Positions 1 to 7,966 of a DNA stretch of 64,000 bases are shown in pieces. Source of the DNA: JBMOKU01 sp049324315 (lineage in GTDB: Bacteria; Bacillota; Clostridia; Peptostreptococcales; Thermotaleaceae); assembly GCA_049324315.1 (NCBI GenBank), contig JBMOKU010000032.1, positions 1 to 64,000 of the forward strand. The letters are read 5' to 3'. Position 1 is the stretch's first letter. Each line of letters starts with the position of its first letter. The notes beneath the pieces are model-generated. The model was not told where the DNA came from. It searched no databases and worked only from the letters and a program-made list of their open reading frames with translations. The position numbers and the translations under genes are program-made.

Positions 1-122
1 CTTTACCTTCTCGCTTAGCACCCTGCATTACTGCAACGCACCGAGATTGGCTACCCAGCTCACTGGCGATTACTGGGACGGGACTTTCACCCGCTAGTGT
101 AGTCCAGCTTCGCTGGACGCAC
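1..122 (-). mobile_element. Group II intron, 5' end only (runs off left edge)
   Basis: Read on the minus strand, the intron starts at 122 with GTGCG, the conserved group II 5' boundary. It continues into a short GC hairpin (GTCCAGC/GCTGGAC) and the domain I stretch GCGGGTGAAAGTCCCGTC, which is typical of bacterial introns of the IIC-like kind. The rest of the ribozyme and any intron-encoded reverse transcriptase lie outside the window. The boundary abuts the T-tract of a terminator hairpin, the insertion preference known for class C introns. The class assignment is inference. Confidence 0.75.
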
Positions 123-155
123 CAAAAGAAAAAAGAGCTATATGGTTTAGCTCTT
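123..155 (-). terminator. Rho-independent terminator, used as intron target
   Basis: On the minus strand there is an 8-bp stem AAGAGCTA/TAGCTCTT (133-140 with 148-155) with a 7-nt loop, followed by a T-rich tract. It lies downstream of the LevR-like gene. The group II intron begins at the very next base after the T-tract. Confidence 0.75.
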
Positions 156-197
156 ATAAATTGGGGAAACGTTTTTCACCTGTCTTTAGAAAAAATT

Positions 198-248
198 CAT
201 ACACATAAATGCTTATCGTATACACATCTATATGTTTACTATACACAT
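198..248. repeat. Three 21-bp-phased TATACACAT repeats
   Basis: ATACACAT occurs three times (199-206, 220-227 and 241-248) in the same orientation at exactly 21-bp intervals, two helical turns. The same octamer and inverted forms recur upstream of the LevR-like gene (3064-3118). The spacing suggests a cooperative protein-binding array, possibly for the LevR-like activator. The target promoter is not visible. Confidence 0.5.
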
Positions 249-277
249 TTATAAATTGGTCAAATTTCCATTATCTT

Positions 278-3046
278 TTATTCATTTGTAATGATCATCA
301 ATAAAAAGCACACTTCATCCTCAGTAATTGTAATTCCATAATAATCTTCCATTTCTTTCAGGTTATCCTTAATAGTACCGAACGCTTCAGAGTGCTTATC
401 CATCAAGAAGTCCTTGCTGTCACATGCCGGGGTATTACCATTCCTGACAATCCGCTCTAACGCACAGGACATATGAAGTATAAGTCCCACTAATATATCT
501 TGGTCAAAAGCACAGTCTAACTGTTTTTCAATATTATCCCTGAAAGTTTTGAACAGTCTTTTAAATGCTTTGGCATCATAGCTCTTTATCTCTTTTTCAA
601 TCATATCAAAGATACTATCGTATAATTCATCACTGCTGATAACCGTATCTGTATAATCAGTATACTCGATCTTATCGATTAATTCTTTTATTCTTTCATA
701 GTTCCGGTCCATAAATAATTCAGCAACAGATATATATGGAATGCCATATATATCTGGATTGAACGTTCCAACAATGGCTATGATTTTTTTATCCTTAGAC
801 AGTTTACTGATTTTCCTATACAGATTTTTTTTATCACTAATAGACATGGGAATAATCTGTACATCTTTATTTTCAATATCTACATTTTCTTCGATGATAT
901 TTTTTAATTTCACTGCGCTGCCTTCACCGGTGGTGCAGACGGTTATGATGATGTTGTCCTTTTGGGGATTAAATCCCTGAAACATACTGGTACAGTAATG
1001 TATCATGTGAGGGTTCTTATTCTTAACGACCTCATAGATGACATCAATATCTCTTTCATTCAGCGCTTTCCTTGCACACTCTAAAGCCATTGGGGTAGAA
1101 ACCGAGTCCACCACTCGTATTTCTATTCCGGTCTCTTCACTGATGAGCTCTCCAAACATGCCAAGGGAGCCCATATCTACAAGAAGCATGACGCCGGCTC
1201 CCCGGTCATTCTCCTTAATCAGTTCTTTCAGTTCTTCATATGCTGTACTTGTATTTTTGTCCAAACTCATGTCATATGCAAAGACGTTGTCTCCGCCAAC
1301 CAATTTATTGACCACTTCTGCCATGGAGGAAGCCGTGGCTTTTCCGTGCATGGCAATGATGACAACAGGTTTTATTCCCTGCCTTTCTTCATCGATCTTA
1401 TCTTCACTCAAAAACATGGCCATAAAACCCACTTCATCTACGGGAATGTGAATATTCTCTTCCTTTTCAATGATTCCCGAAAAATGAAGGGCCACTGCAT
1501 ATTCATCCGGATATTTTTCGATAATCTCCGCCAGATTATAATTTATGATGGGCTTATTACTTCGAATACGTTCCAGACTGGCACTTATATGAAGACACAA
1601 TCCGTAAAAAACCTTGGAAGAAAATATTTTCTTCAGCTTTTGTGATGCAAATTCCAGATATCGTTCAACCAATACAATGGTTTTATTGTCTACAACCTTC
1701 GAAAGCTCCTCTTTGTTAATGTTCTTGTCAAACTTATGGATATACTTCTTAAAATAATTGTCTATATCGAAGGTCATGATCATATTGATATCTTTATCCT
1801 CTATTCCTCTGGACTGAAGCTCTTGTATCCTTTTTTCTATATCCTCGTAAAAATTGTTGGGGAGCATGTAGTCTCCACCTTGGATAAAGGTCTCTATTCC
1901 CTTTGCAGTAAATGACAATTTTGCATCATCCTTAATAATTTCATTCAATTGTTCTCCATACTTCTTGTAATTTAGCATTCCCTTTCTTACATGCTCTGAA
2001 AAATCAGTAGAGTATACCTTTATCTTTTTCTCACCCTTAGAAACAGACTTCAAGAACGCATTGGCACATCCCAGCTGTATATCACTTTTTAACTGTCCGA
2101 TATTTCCCGCGCAATGATATGAAAGCAGATTTTTGATAACTTCCGATGTTGCAACAATTTCTTTACCGATTTTTTTTGACTCCATCCTGAAAAAATCACT
2201 GATTAAGTCAAACCTTTCCTTCAAAGACCGGTCTTTCAAGGAAGGAATCGTTATGGTCATGGGTATTCTTCGTGTAAAGGTTGATAAAAGCACACTATCC
2301 TTATCCTCTGTGGTAGCGCAAATAATCAATACATCCACATTTTTTTTATTGTCAATCTCCCCCAAGGGTGCATACAGCCCTTTGTCAATAAGGTAAAAAA
2401 GCATCTCCTGACCTTCCGGAGGCAGTCTGTGTACTTCATCCAAAAATAAGATTCCACCATTGGCCTTTTCCACAATACCGGCCCTATCCTTATCCGCCCC
2501 TGTGAAGGCACCCTTCTTTGAACCAAATAAATGGGACAGCAATAATTGAGGGTTGCTGCAATAATCAGCACAGTTAAAGGATACGAAGGGTGCATCACAG
2601 CTGAAAACGCCGTTTTCTATGGCAAACTTATGCATTAGCTCCGCAAACATGGTCTTCCCTACACCGGTTGGCCCGAGGATCAAAGAATGCAGTCCATGGG
2701 GCGGATACAACATGGCAGCCTTTGCCTGCTGTATGCTCTTCTTAAGACTCCCATCACTTCCGGCAAGCATGTCAAAACTATATTTCTCAGACAGCCGTTT
2801 CTTTTCATGCTTATTATTCATATCGACAAGATACATTACCGGCTTTCCCTTGATCTTCATTATTTTGCCTTCCGTGTAAAGCTTGTTCAAAAGACTGCTT
2901 GCATTTGTCCTCTGTATTCCAAGCCGTTCTGCTATATCACCGGTAGAACATCCAACAATTTTTCCGGTTTTGTTTTTTTGCGCCAAACACGCATTAACAA
3001 TAATCTCTATAATCCCATCCTCCATTTTTGAATTGTTAGATTTCAT
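278..3046 (-). CDS. LevR/ManR-type sigma-54 activator with PRD and EIIA-Man domains
   Basis: This is a transcription activator of sigma-54 promoters, probably controlled by a PTS sugar system. Numbered from the ATG at 3046, the order is an N-terminal winged HTH (about 5-80) and an AAA+ domain (about 90-340) with Walker A GPTGVGKT, the sigma-54-contacting GAFTGA loop and Walker B GGILFLDE. Then come a PRD domain (about 430-550, His in GLCLHISASLERI), a mannose-type EIIA-like domain (about 560-680, HGKATASSMA), an EIIB-like segment (about 710-800) and a second PRD (about 820-920). The ATG at 3046 follows a good GGGGGAG site, so the upstream GTG start at 3106 is less likely. No PTS operon is in the window; its target may lie left of the intron. 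The length of about 920 residues fits the family. Confidence 0.9.
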   Translation of the reverse strand: MKSNNSKMEDGIIEIIVNACLAQKNKTGKIVGCSTGDIAERLGIQRTNASSLLNKLYTEGKIMKIKGKPVMYLVDMNNKHEKKRLSEKYSFDMLAGSDGSLKKSIQQAKAAMLYPPHGLHSLILGPTGVGKTMFAELMHKFAIENGVFSCDAPFVSFNCADYCSNPQLLLSHLFGSKKGAFTGADKDRAGIVEKANGGILFLDEVHRLPPEGQEMLFYLIDKGLYAPLGEIDNKKNVDVLIICATTEDKDSVLLSTFTRRIPMTITIPSLKDRSLKERFDLISDFFRMESKKIGKEIVATSEVIKNLLSYHCAGNIGQLKSDIQLGCANAFLKSVSKGEKKIKVYSTDFSEHVRKGMLNYKKYGEQLNEIIKDDAKLSFTAKGIETFIQGGDYMLPNNFYEDIEKRIQELQSRGIEDKDINMIMTFDIDNYFKKYIHKFDKNINKEELSKVVDNKTIVLVERYLEFASQKLKKIFSSKVFYGLCLHISASLERIRSNKPIINYNLAEIIEKYPDEYAVALHFSGIIEKEENIHIPVDEVGFMAMFLSEDKIDEERQGIKPVVIIAMHGKATASSMAEVVNKLVGGDNVFAYDMSLDKNTSTAYEELKELIKENDRGAGVMLLVDMGSLGMFGELISEETGIEIRVVDSVSTPMALECARKALNERDIDVIYEVVKNKNPHMIHYCTSMFQGFNPQKDNIIITVCTTGEGSAVKLKNIIEENVDIENKDVQIIPMSISDKKNLYRKISKLSKDKKIIAIVGTFNPDIYGIPYISVAELFMDRNYERIKELIDKIEYTDYTDTVISSDELYDSIFDMIEKEIKSYDAKAFKRLFKTFRDNIEKQLDCAFDQDILVGLILHMSCALERIVRNGNTPACDSKDFLMDKHSEAFGTIKDNLKEMEDYYGITITEDEVCFLLMIITNE

Positions 3047-3063
3047 CCCGGCTCCCCCTTTTG

Positions 3064-3118
3064 ATGTGTATACAACGATTTGATGAAGAATATGTTTGCC
3101 ATACACATTATATACACT
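3064..3118. promoter_or_regulatory. GTGTATAC / ATACACAT motif cluster upstream of levR-like gene
   Basis: GTGTATAC (3066-3073), ATACACAT (3101-3108) and TATACACT (3111-3118) lie just upstream of, or over, the start region of the LevR-like gene. They match the phased repeats at 198-248, suggesting one protein binds both ends of the gene. Autoregulation is inference. Confidence 0.35.
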
Positions 3119-3217
3119 TTTTTATTGGTTCAAGTATATACATATACATTTCTTGTGTCAATTACTTGCAGTCCTTATACAAAAAAGTCTTCCTTAATGA
3201 AAATTAACAATTTTATT

Positions 3218-4609
3218 CTAAAGTTGAATATCTACAACCGGTTTCAGATCCTTGTTATGGCTTACACCTCTACCCACCTTAGCCAGTGGATAGAATTTGC
3301 CATTGACTTTTACTTGAACAATATCCGCCGTAAAGTCGTTATTGGTTCCATTGCTGCTTGAATTCTCTAAAAGGCTGGAACCCACACCATAAATATCTAC
3401 CGGCGCATTGATTTCTTCAAATCGACCAATCTTTTCCGCATTAAACCCGCCGGTTACAATAATCTTTATGTCTTCACAATACGCTTTTGCAAGAGAAGCG
3501 GCCTTTTGTCTATCCAGATAATTGAAATCACTGACTAGCTCTTCCCAGTAAGTATCAATGGCTGTCCTTATATTATGAACCAGTCTTGGATTCACACCAT
3601 TATCCAGATATTTATCAAAGATGGGTTCGATGGATTTATCCCGCATATTGCCGCTGGTATCGGGCCTTACACCAAAAAGCTTGTATTTTTCTGCCTCTCC
3701 TTCCATTCCTTCTTTGATAAGCTCCCAATACTTACGCCACATGGCTTTGACCACCTTGAGACTTTCCACTACGCAGTCATTATGAAAATCGACCAAAGCG
3801 ATTCTTGGTGTATCGACAGGCATGATCCGAGAAAACTGCATCATTGCTTCAGCCGTGTTACCAAGAAAACAAGCAATGGTGGCGTGAGATACAGTTCCGC
3901 CTCCTTTTCCTCCCCACCAATCGCCTTGTTCATGAGTTGAAATAGAAGCCTTTGCATCCGTACCATAGTCCATATTATATCGTTGGACCGCCAACCAGTA
4001 AGCATAACCGTCAATTCCCTGCATCTTATAGTGGTCAAATCTAGCGGGGAAGAATAGTACCTGCTTGCCTTTGGAAGCAATAAGAACATTATATACATTG
4101 GTTGCAATCCTAGTCGGTACCGATAATACGCCGAGGATTACCGTTTCAAGGTGCCCAAAGTCTCTATACCTGCCCCTTACCTTCAGTACAGGCTGTACAT
4201 GGAATGGATTTCCGTCATAGGTAACAATGGAGCCATCCTCAACGGCTTCGATCTCCAGTTGATCATAGGTGCTGATAAAATCTCCCTTTTCATCCCAATA
4301 TCCTGTACCCGTTCTTAAGACCGCCAAAGCTTCATCCACACCGGCCACCACAGAGAAGGGCTTCCTTCTGGTAAAGAACTGCATCTCAACCTCGATGTCT
4401 CCGTTTTGTACATCTTCGACGCTCACGATACCTTCAAGATCATTCTCTTTCTCGCTGAAGACATATCCCTCTTGGGATAGGATGGTAAGAACATTAATCG
4501 TGTTATTAAAATAAACATCGGTATACCATCCATTTCTTAATTTTTCAATCACTTCGTCATTCATTTTAAATGTTTCTATGGATAATCTTTTTCCATTGAA
4601 TATACTCAT
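3218..4609 (-). CDS. pncB: Nicotinate phosphoribosyltransferase
   Basis: It converts nicotinate, PRPP and ATP to nicotinate mononucleotide, the first step of the Preiss-Handler NAD salvage route in the cytosol. The 463-residue length and the overall sequence match the clostridial type. Recognisable blocks are the N-terminal WYTDVYFNNT region, a central SISTHEQGDWWGGKGGGT block and a C-terminal VTGGFNAEKIGRFE phosphate-binding region. The start ATG follows AGGAGTGATGATTT. The gene lies 23 bp after the Nudix/NrtR-like gene and is almost certainly co-transcribed with it from the promoter at 5621-5649, which suggests repression when NAD status is high. Confidence 0.88.
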   Translation of the reverse strand: MSIFNGKRLSIETFKMNDEVIEKLRNGWYTDVYFNNTINVLTILSQEGYVFSEKENDLEGIVSVEDVQNGDIEVEMQFFTRRKPFSVVAGVDEALAVLRTGTGYWDEKGDFISTYDQLEIEAVEDGSIVTYDGNPFHVQPVLKVRGRYRDFGHLETVILGVLSVPTRIATNVYNVLIASKGKQVLFFPARFDHYKMQGIDGYAYWLAVQRYNMDYGTDAKASISTHEQGDWWGGKGGGTVSHATIACFLGNTAEAMMQFSRIMPVDTPRIALVDFHNDCVVESLKVVKAMWRKYWELIKEGMEGEAEKYKLFGVRPDTSGNMRDKSIEPIFDKYLDNGVNPRLVHNIRTAIDTYWEELVSDFNYLDRQKAASLAKAYCEDIKIIVTGGFNAEKIGRFEEINAPVDIYGVGSSLLENSSSNGTNNDFTADIVQVKVNGKFYPLAKVGRGVSHNKDLKPVVDIQL

Positions 4610-4632
4610 AAATCATCACTCCTGTCTTTTTG

Positions 4633-5550
4633 TTACTCCAGCCTCCACAGAGGATTAAACTTATAGAGAACCGCCGGTCTATGTCCTTTCCCTTCCGCAT
4701 GCATTTTATCTGTTTTGATAACCATGGGTTCTATCTGTCTTCTAAATTGTGCCGGATATAATTTTTCTCCCAGAATCACTTCATAAACCTTTTGAAGCTC
4801 TGTCAAGGTAAAATACTCCGGCATTAACTGGAAAGCTATGTCTGTATACTCTATCTTATTTCTCAGCCTCTGGAGGCTGTAGAAAATGATTTTCCCATGA
4901 TCAAAAGCAATGCCATTACTCTCCACGATTCTTGTAGTCGTTTCGGCAACACTGTTTACAACTTTATGTTCCACTTTTATTTTTGCAGATAATGTCTCGT
5001 CCTTGTTGTTGATCAGTTTTAGTTCGAACAATTGAGCGACCTCAGCAAATCTGTTTTCAACAAGCTTTTTATTGTCTTCTATCAGTTCCAGATTTACCGA
5101 AAACCATTCTGCTTCTTCCGCATCATCTCCGGCTTTCACCGAAAGGTTATCACTATTGATCAGTGCCATATAAGAAACACTGATGATCCGCATCCTTGGA
5201 TCTCGTCCCACATCTCCCCAGGTATACAACTGCTCCATATAAATATTGTCAATATTAGTTTCTTCTCTCAGCTCTCTCTTGGCAGACTCATAGATATCTT
5301 CATCTATATTGACAAATCCACCGGGAATAGCCCACTGTCCTATAAACGGGTGATCTTTTCTTTTGATCATCATAATCATCAATTCTTTTTTAGGGAGTTT
5401 TCTATAATTATCGATTTCCTTATCCTTCACCGTAAAAATCAATGTATCTACAGTAACAGAGGGCTTTTCATATTTATCTTTTTCATGCTCTTTATATGCT
5501 TTCAGAAACTGTTCTAAGGTTTGTCCTTTTTGATTTAATAACGGAACCAT
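4633..5550 (-). CDS. Nudix-domain protein with NrtR-like winged helix
   Basis: The N-terminal half holds a full Nudix box (GGFVNIDEDIYESAKRELRE followed by ETNI). The last 80-90 residues (LTELQKVYEVILGEKLYPAQFRR region) look like the winged-helix DNA-binding tail of NrtR regulators, in which the Nudix fold senses ADP-ribose instead of, or besides, hydrolysing it. It sits first in an operon with nicotinate phosphoribosyltransferase, as expected for an NAD-metabolism repressor. The ATG at 5550 (residue 8 of the longer TTG-start frame) has AGGGAGG 9 bp upstream and is preferred. A catalytic Nudix hydrolase role is not excluded, since the box is intact. Confidence 0.78.
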   Translation of the reverse strand: MVPLLNQKGQTLEQFLKAYKEHEKDKYEKPSVTVDTLIFTVKDKEIDNYRKLPKKELMIMMIKRKDHPFIGQWAIPGGFVNIDEDIYESAKRELREETNIDNIYMEQLYTWGDVGRDPRMRIISVSYMALINSDNLSVKAGDDAEEAEWFSVNLELIEDNKKLVENRFAEVAQLFELKLINNKDETLSAKIKVEHKVVNSVAETTTRIVESNGIAFDHGKIIFYSLQRLRNKIEYTDIAFQLMPEYFTLTELQKVYEVILGEKLYPAQFRRQIEPMVIKTDKMHAEGKGHRPAVLYKFNPLWRLE

Positions 5551-5596
5551 ATATCCATACCTCCCTATCAATCATCATCTATGTATATCCACTTTT

Positions 5597-5649
5597 TGTT
5601 ATTACTATACTGTTATTATCATATTAACAATATGGGTACATTCTGTCAA
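5597..5649 (-). promoter_or_regulatory. Sigma-A promoter overlapped by 19-bp palindrome (NrtR-like operator)
   Basis: On the minus strand, TTGACA (5644-5649), a 17-bp spacer and TAATAT (5621-5626) form a near-consensus promoter for the Nudix-pncB operon. The near-palindrome TGTTATTATCATATTAACA (5611-5629) covers the -10 box, and a further half-site TGTTATTA lies at 5597-5604. This arrangement fits repression by the first gene product. The binding protein is inferred. Confidence 0.65.
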
Positions 5650-5715
5650 TGTTCTTCTATTCATTTTCTCATTCTTTCAGATGCTACATGCATAAGTTTT
5701 CTTTAGGTTTTTGCA

Positions 5716-5760
5716 ACAAAAAACAGAGGAGCCATCTGTTCTATGATGAACATCCTCTGT
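5716..5760 (-). terminator. Terminator-like hairpin
   Basis: ACAGAGGA (5723-5730) pairs with TCCTCTGT (5753-5760). On the minus strand it is followed by a T-rich run (5716-5722). It probably ends the catabolic operon whose last gene stops at 6058, although a small opposite-strand gene lies between. Confidence 0.5.
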
Positions 5761-5867
5761 CATTATTAACCAGCTAAAAAATTCTCTTTTCAGTCCCCTA
5801 AATTTATGAACTTATACGTATTTTTTATAGAAGTGTTCATTATATTCTATGATAAGGGGACAAGCAC

Positions 5868-6041
5868 ATGTCAAGACTTTTCGATCTATCTCAAGCCATC
5901 ACTGAGCTGCAGGCTAAATTAGAGGAGCTACTTGAGACCAAAGCCTTAACCGATCCAGAGGTTCTTGAAACCAGCTGGATGCTTGATACACTCATCAATG
6001 AGTGCTATCGCATCATCCTTAAGAAGACCCACGATAGCTAA
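5868..6041 (+). CDS. Spo0E-like aspartyl-phosphate phosphatase (57 aa)
   Basis: A small helical protein of the Spo0E type. These proteins dephosphorylate Spo0A~P and so restrain sporulation. It has an N-terminal helix (ITELQAKLEELLE), a short turn (LTDPE) and a second helix with S-W-M-L-D, matching the family pattern S-x-x-L-D followed by (L/I)I..Y (DTLINECYR). The ATG follows AAGGGG by 7 bp. It lies opposite and just downstream of the IlvD-like gene (17 bp apart). The length is typical of the family. The second S-motif position is W instead of the usual Q/R, so activity is not certain. Confidence 0.65.
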   Translation: MSRLFDLSQAITELQAKLEELLETKALTDPEVLETSWMLDTLINECYRIILKKTHDS

Positions 6042-6057
6042 AGATATGAAATATTAC

Positions 6058-7776
6058 TTATTCCATGTAAGCACCTTTCATTGGCGATACTGCAAGCTTT
6101 GTATAAAATCCCAAAACGCCCGTTTTAAATTTAGGCTCTGGTTTAACCCAGTTCTTTCTTCTTTCTTCTAGGATTTTTTCCATATCTTCTTTTGACTTTT
6201 CTTCTCCATTTACACCAATGACCGCTAGTATTCTATTGGGGATATCAATTTGTATTAAGTCTCCTTCTTCGATCAATGCAATAGGGCCGCCTTCACTGGC
6301 TTCAGGAGACACATGTCCGATAGCGGGTCCCCTCGTGGCACCTGAATATCTTCCGTCTGTAATCAATGCAATTGATGATACCAATTCCGGATCTGCTGCA
6401 ATGGCCTCTGTGGTATAAAACATTTCCGGCATACCACTGCCCTTAGGTCCCTCATATCGAATAAACACTGCATCTCCCGGTTTTATTCTTTTATTGATCA
6501 CCGCGTCAAAGGCTTCTTCTTCCGAATCAAAGGGACGGGCAATCAGTGTCGCTTGCAGCATTTCTGGTGCAATAGCTGAATGCTTGACCACAGCACCTTC
6601 CGGTGCCAGATTTCCTTTTAAGATGGCAATGGCACCTTCTTTTTGAATAGGTTTGCAAATCGGTGCAATAACAGCTTCTTTCTCAACACCTAATTCTTTT
6701 AAATGTCTTTCACATCTTTCATAGAAACCATTCCGCTTTAACGCTTTCAGATTTTCCCCTAAAGTTTTTCCGGTTACCGTCATCACATCCAAATGCAAAT
6801 ATTCCTTAATTTCCTCCATAATGGCCGGTACACCACCTGCATACCAGAAATACTGGCCGGGAAAGAATCCGCTGGGGCGTATATTGGCCAGATAAGGTAT
6901 TTTTCTATGGATCTGGTCAAATAATTCAGGATCAATATCTATATTCAATTCATGGGCAACTGCCGGAATATGCAGCAGTGCATTGGTGGACCCCGCAATA
7001 GCCGCATGAACCATGATGGCATTTTCAAAGGCCTTCTTTATCATGATCTGAGACGGTCTTAAATCCAAACGAATGACCTCAAGGAGCTGGGTGGCTGCCC
7101 TTTGAACTTCATTTTCTATTTCATCAAAAGTAGCGGGCATAACAGCAGTCCCCGGCAAGGCCATCCCCAACGCTTCACTCATGACTTGCATGGTAGCTGC
7201 AGTACCCATAAAGGCACATGCTCCACATGATGCACATGCCATATGCTGTTTTTCTTTAAATTCAGCTTCCGTGATTTCCCCTCTTTTCAATCTTACACTA
7301 TACGTTCCAATCTGTTCTAATGTTAGCATTTCAGGCCCTGCCTTCATGACCCCGCCTGTAAAGATAATCGATGGCATATCCAATCGGGCAATTGCTTTTA
7401 AATGTGCCGGCACTCCTTTGTCACAGCTGCATATAAACATGCCTCCATCGAAGGGTGTAGCCAGACCTTGTATTTCAATCATATTTGCAATCATTTCCCG
7501 GGACAGCAGGGAATAATTCATTCCATCATGCCCCTGGGCAATGCCATCACAAATATCTGTCGTCGTATATTTTGCCGGCTTTGCACCCAGTTGGTCCAAC
7601 TTTCTCTCAGCTGCAAAAACCAATTTATCCAAATGTACACTTCCAGGATGGCTATCTCCCCAGGTGCTCTGAAGAAAAATCTGGGGTTTATCCAAATCTT
7701 CTGCTGTCCAGCCCATTCCCATTTTTAGTGCATCCATCTCTACGGCTACACTTCTCATTTTCTGACTTTTTAACAT
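6058..7776 (-). CDS. IlvD/Edd-family dehydratase, probably a sugar-acid dehydratase
   Basis: An Fe-S dehydratase that removes water from a dihydroxy acid to give a 2-oxo acid. Visible family features are CSCDKGVPAHL and CASCGACAFMGTAATMQ (iron-sulfur cysteines), AGSTNALLH, and the C-terminal ITDGRYSGATRG substrate/Mg region. At 572 residues it has the usual length, and an AGGAGG site lies before the ATG. It is the last gene of a gntR-dehydrogenase-TRAP operon and is far from ilvNB, so an aldonate/sugar-acid dehydratase in catabolism is more likely than branched-chain amino acid synthesis. The exact substrate cannot be read from sequence. Confidence 0.85.
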   Translation of the reverse strand: MLKSQKMRSVAVEMDALKMGMGWTAEDLDKPQIFLQSTWGDSHPGSVHLDKLVFAAERKLDQLGAKPAKYTTTDICDGIAQGHDGMNYSLLSREMIANMIEIQGLATPFDGGMFICSCDKGVPAHLKAIARLDMPSIIFTGGVMKAGPEMLTLEQIGTYSVRLKRGEITEAEFKEKQHMACASCGACAFMGTAATMQVMSEALGMALPGTAVMPATFDEIENEVQRAATQLLEVIRLDLRPSQIMIKKAFENAIMVHAAIAGSTNALLHIPAVAHELNIDIDPELFDQIHRKIPYLANIRPSGFFPGQYFWYAGGVPAIMEEIKEYLHLDVMTVTGKTLGENLKALKRNGFYERCERHLKELGVEKEAVIAPICKPIQKEGAIAILKGNLAPEGAVVKHSAIAPEMLQATLIARPFDSEEEAFDAVINKRIKPGDAVFIRYEGPKGSGMPEMFYTTEAIAADPELVSSIALITDGRYSGATRGPAIGHVSPEASEGGPIALIEEGDLIQIDIPNRILAVIGVNGEEKSKEDMEKILEERRKNWVKPEPKFKTGVLGFYTKLAVSPMKGAYME

Positions 7777-7887
7777 CTCTATATCCTCCTACCTAATTTG
7801 CCACGACATGTCATCTAAATGCTGCTAATCTCATAAAGATGATTTCGATATATCTAATGGACAAATCAAAATTATATAGCTTTCCCC

Positions 7888-7943
7888 GGGTGGCTGTGGC
7901 AGCCACCCCTACGATGCTCGAACCGTCTCCATGACTCCGCTAC
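7888..7943. repeat. Hairpin plus right end of intergenic repeat family B
   Basis: GGGTGGCTG/CAGCCACCC forms a perfect 9-bp stem. It is followed at 7916-7943 by a 28-bp segment nearly identical to 61812-61839 (one difference). It sits between dctM and the dehydratase gene, inside the operon, and may act as a partial terminator or processing site. Confidence 0.6.
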
Positions 7944-7966
7944 ACAGCCTTTCACTGCTTAGATCA

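Noticed and set aside
3145..3180. Sigma-54 (-24/-12) promoter near the LevR-like gene
   Set aside because: TTGTGTCAATTACTTGCA has the GC of the -12 box but TG in place of the required GG at -24, so it does not fit.
6058..7776. Biosynthetic dihydroxy-acid dehydratase ilvD
   Set aside because: The family fits, but the gene is in a GntR/TRAP catabolic operon and not with the T-box-controlled ilvNB; a sugar-acid substrate is more likely.
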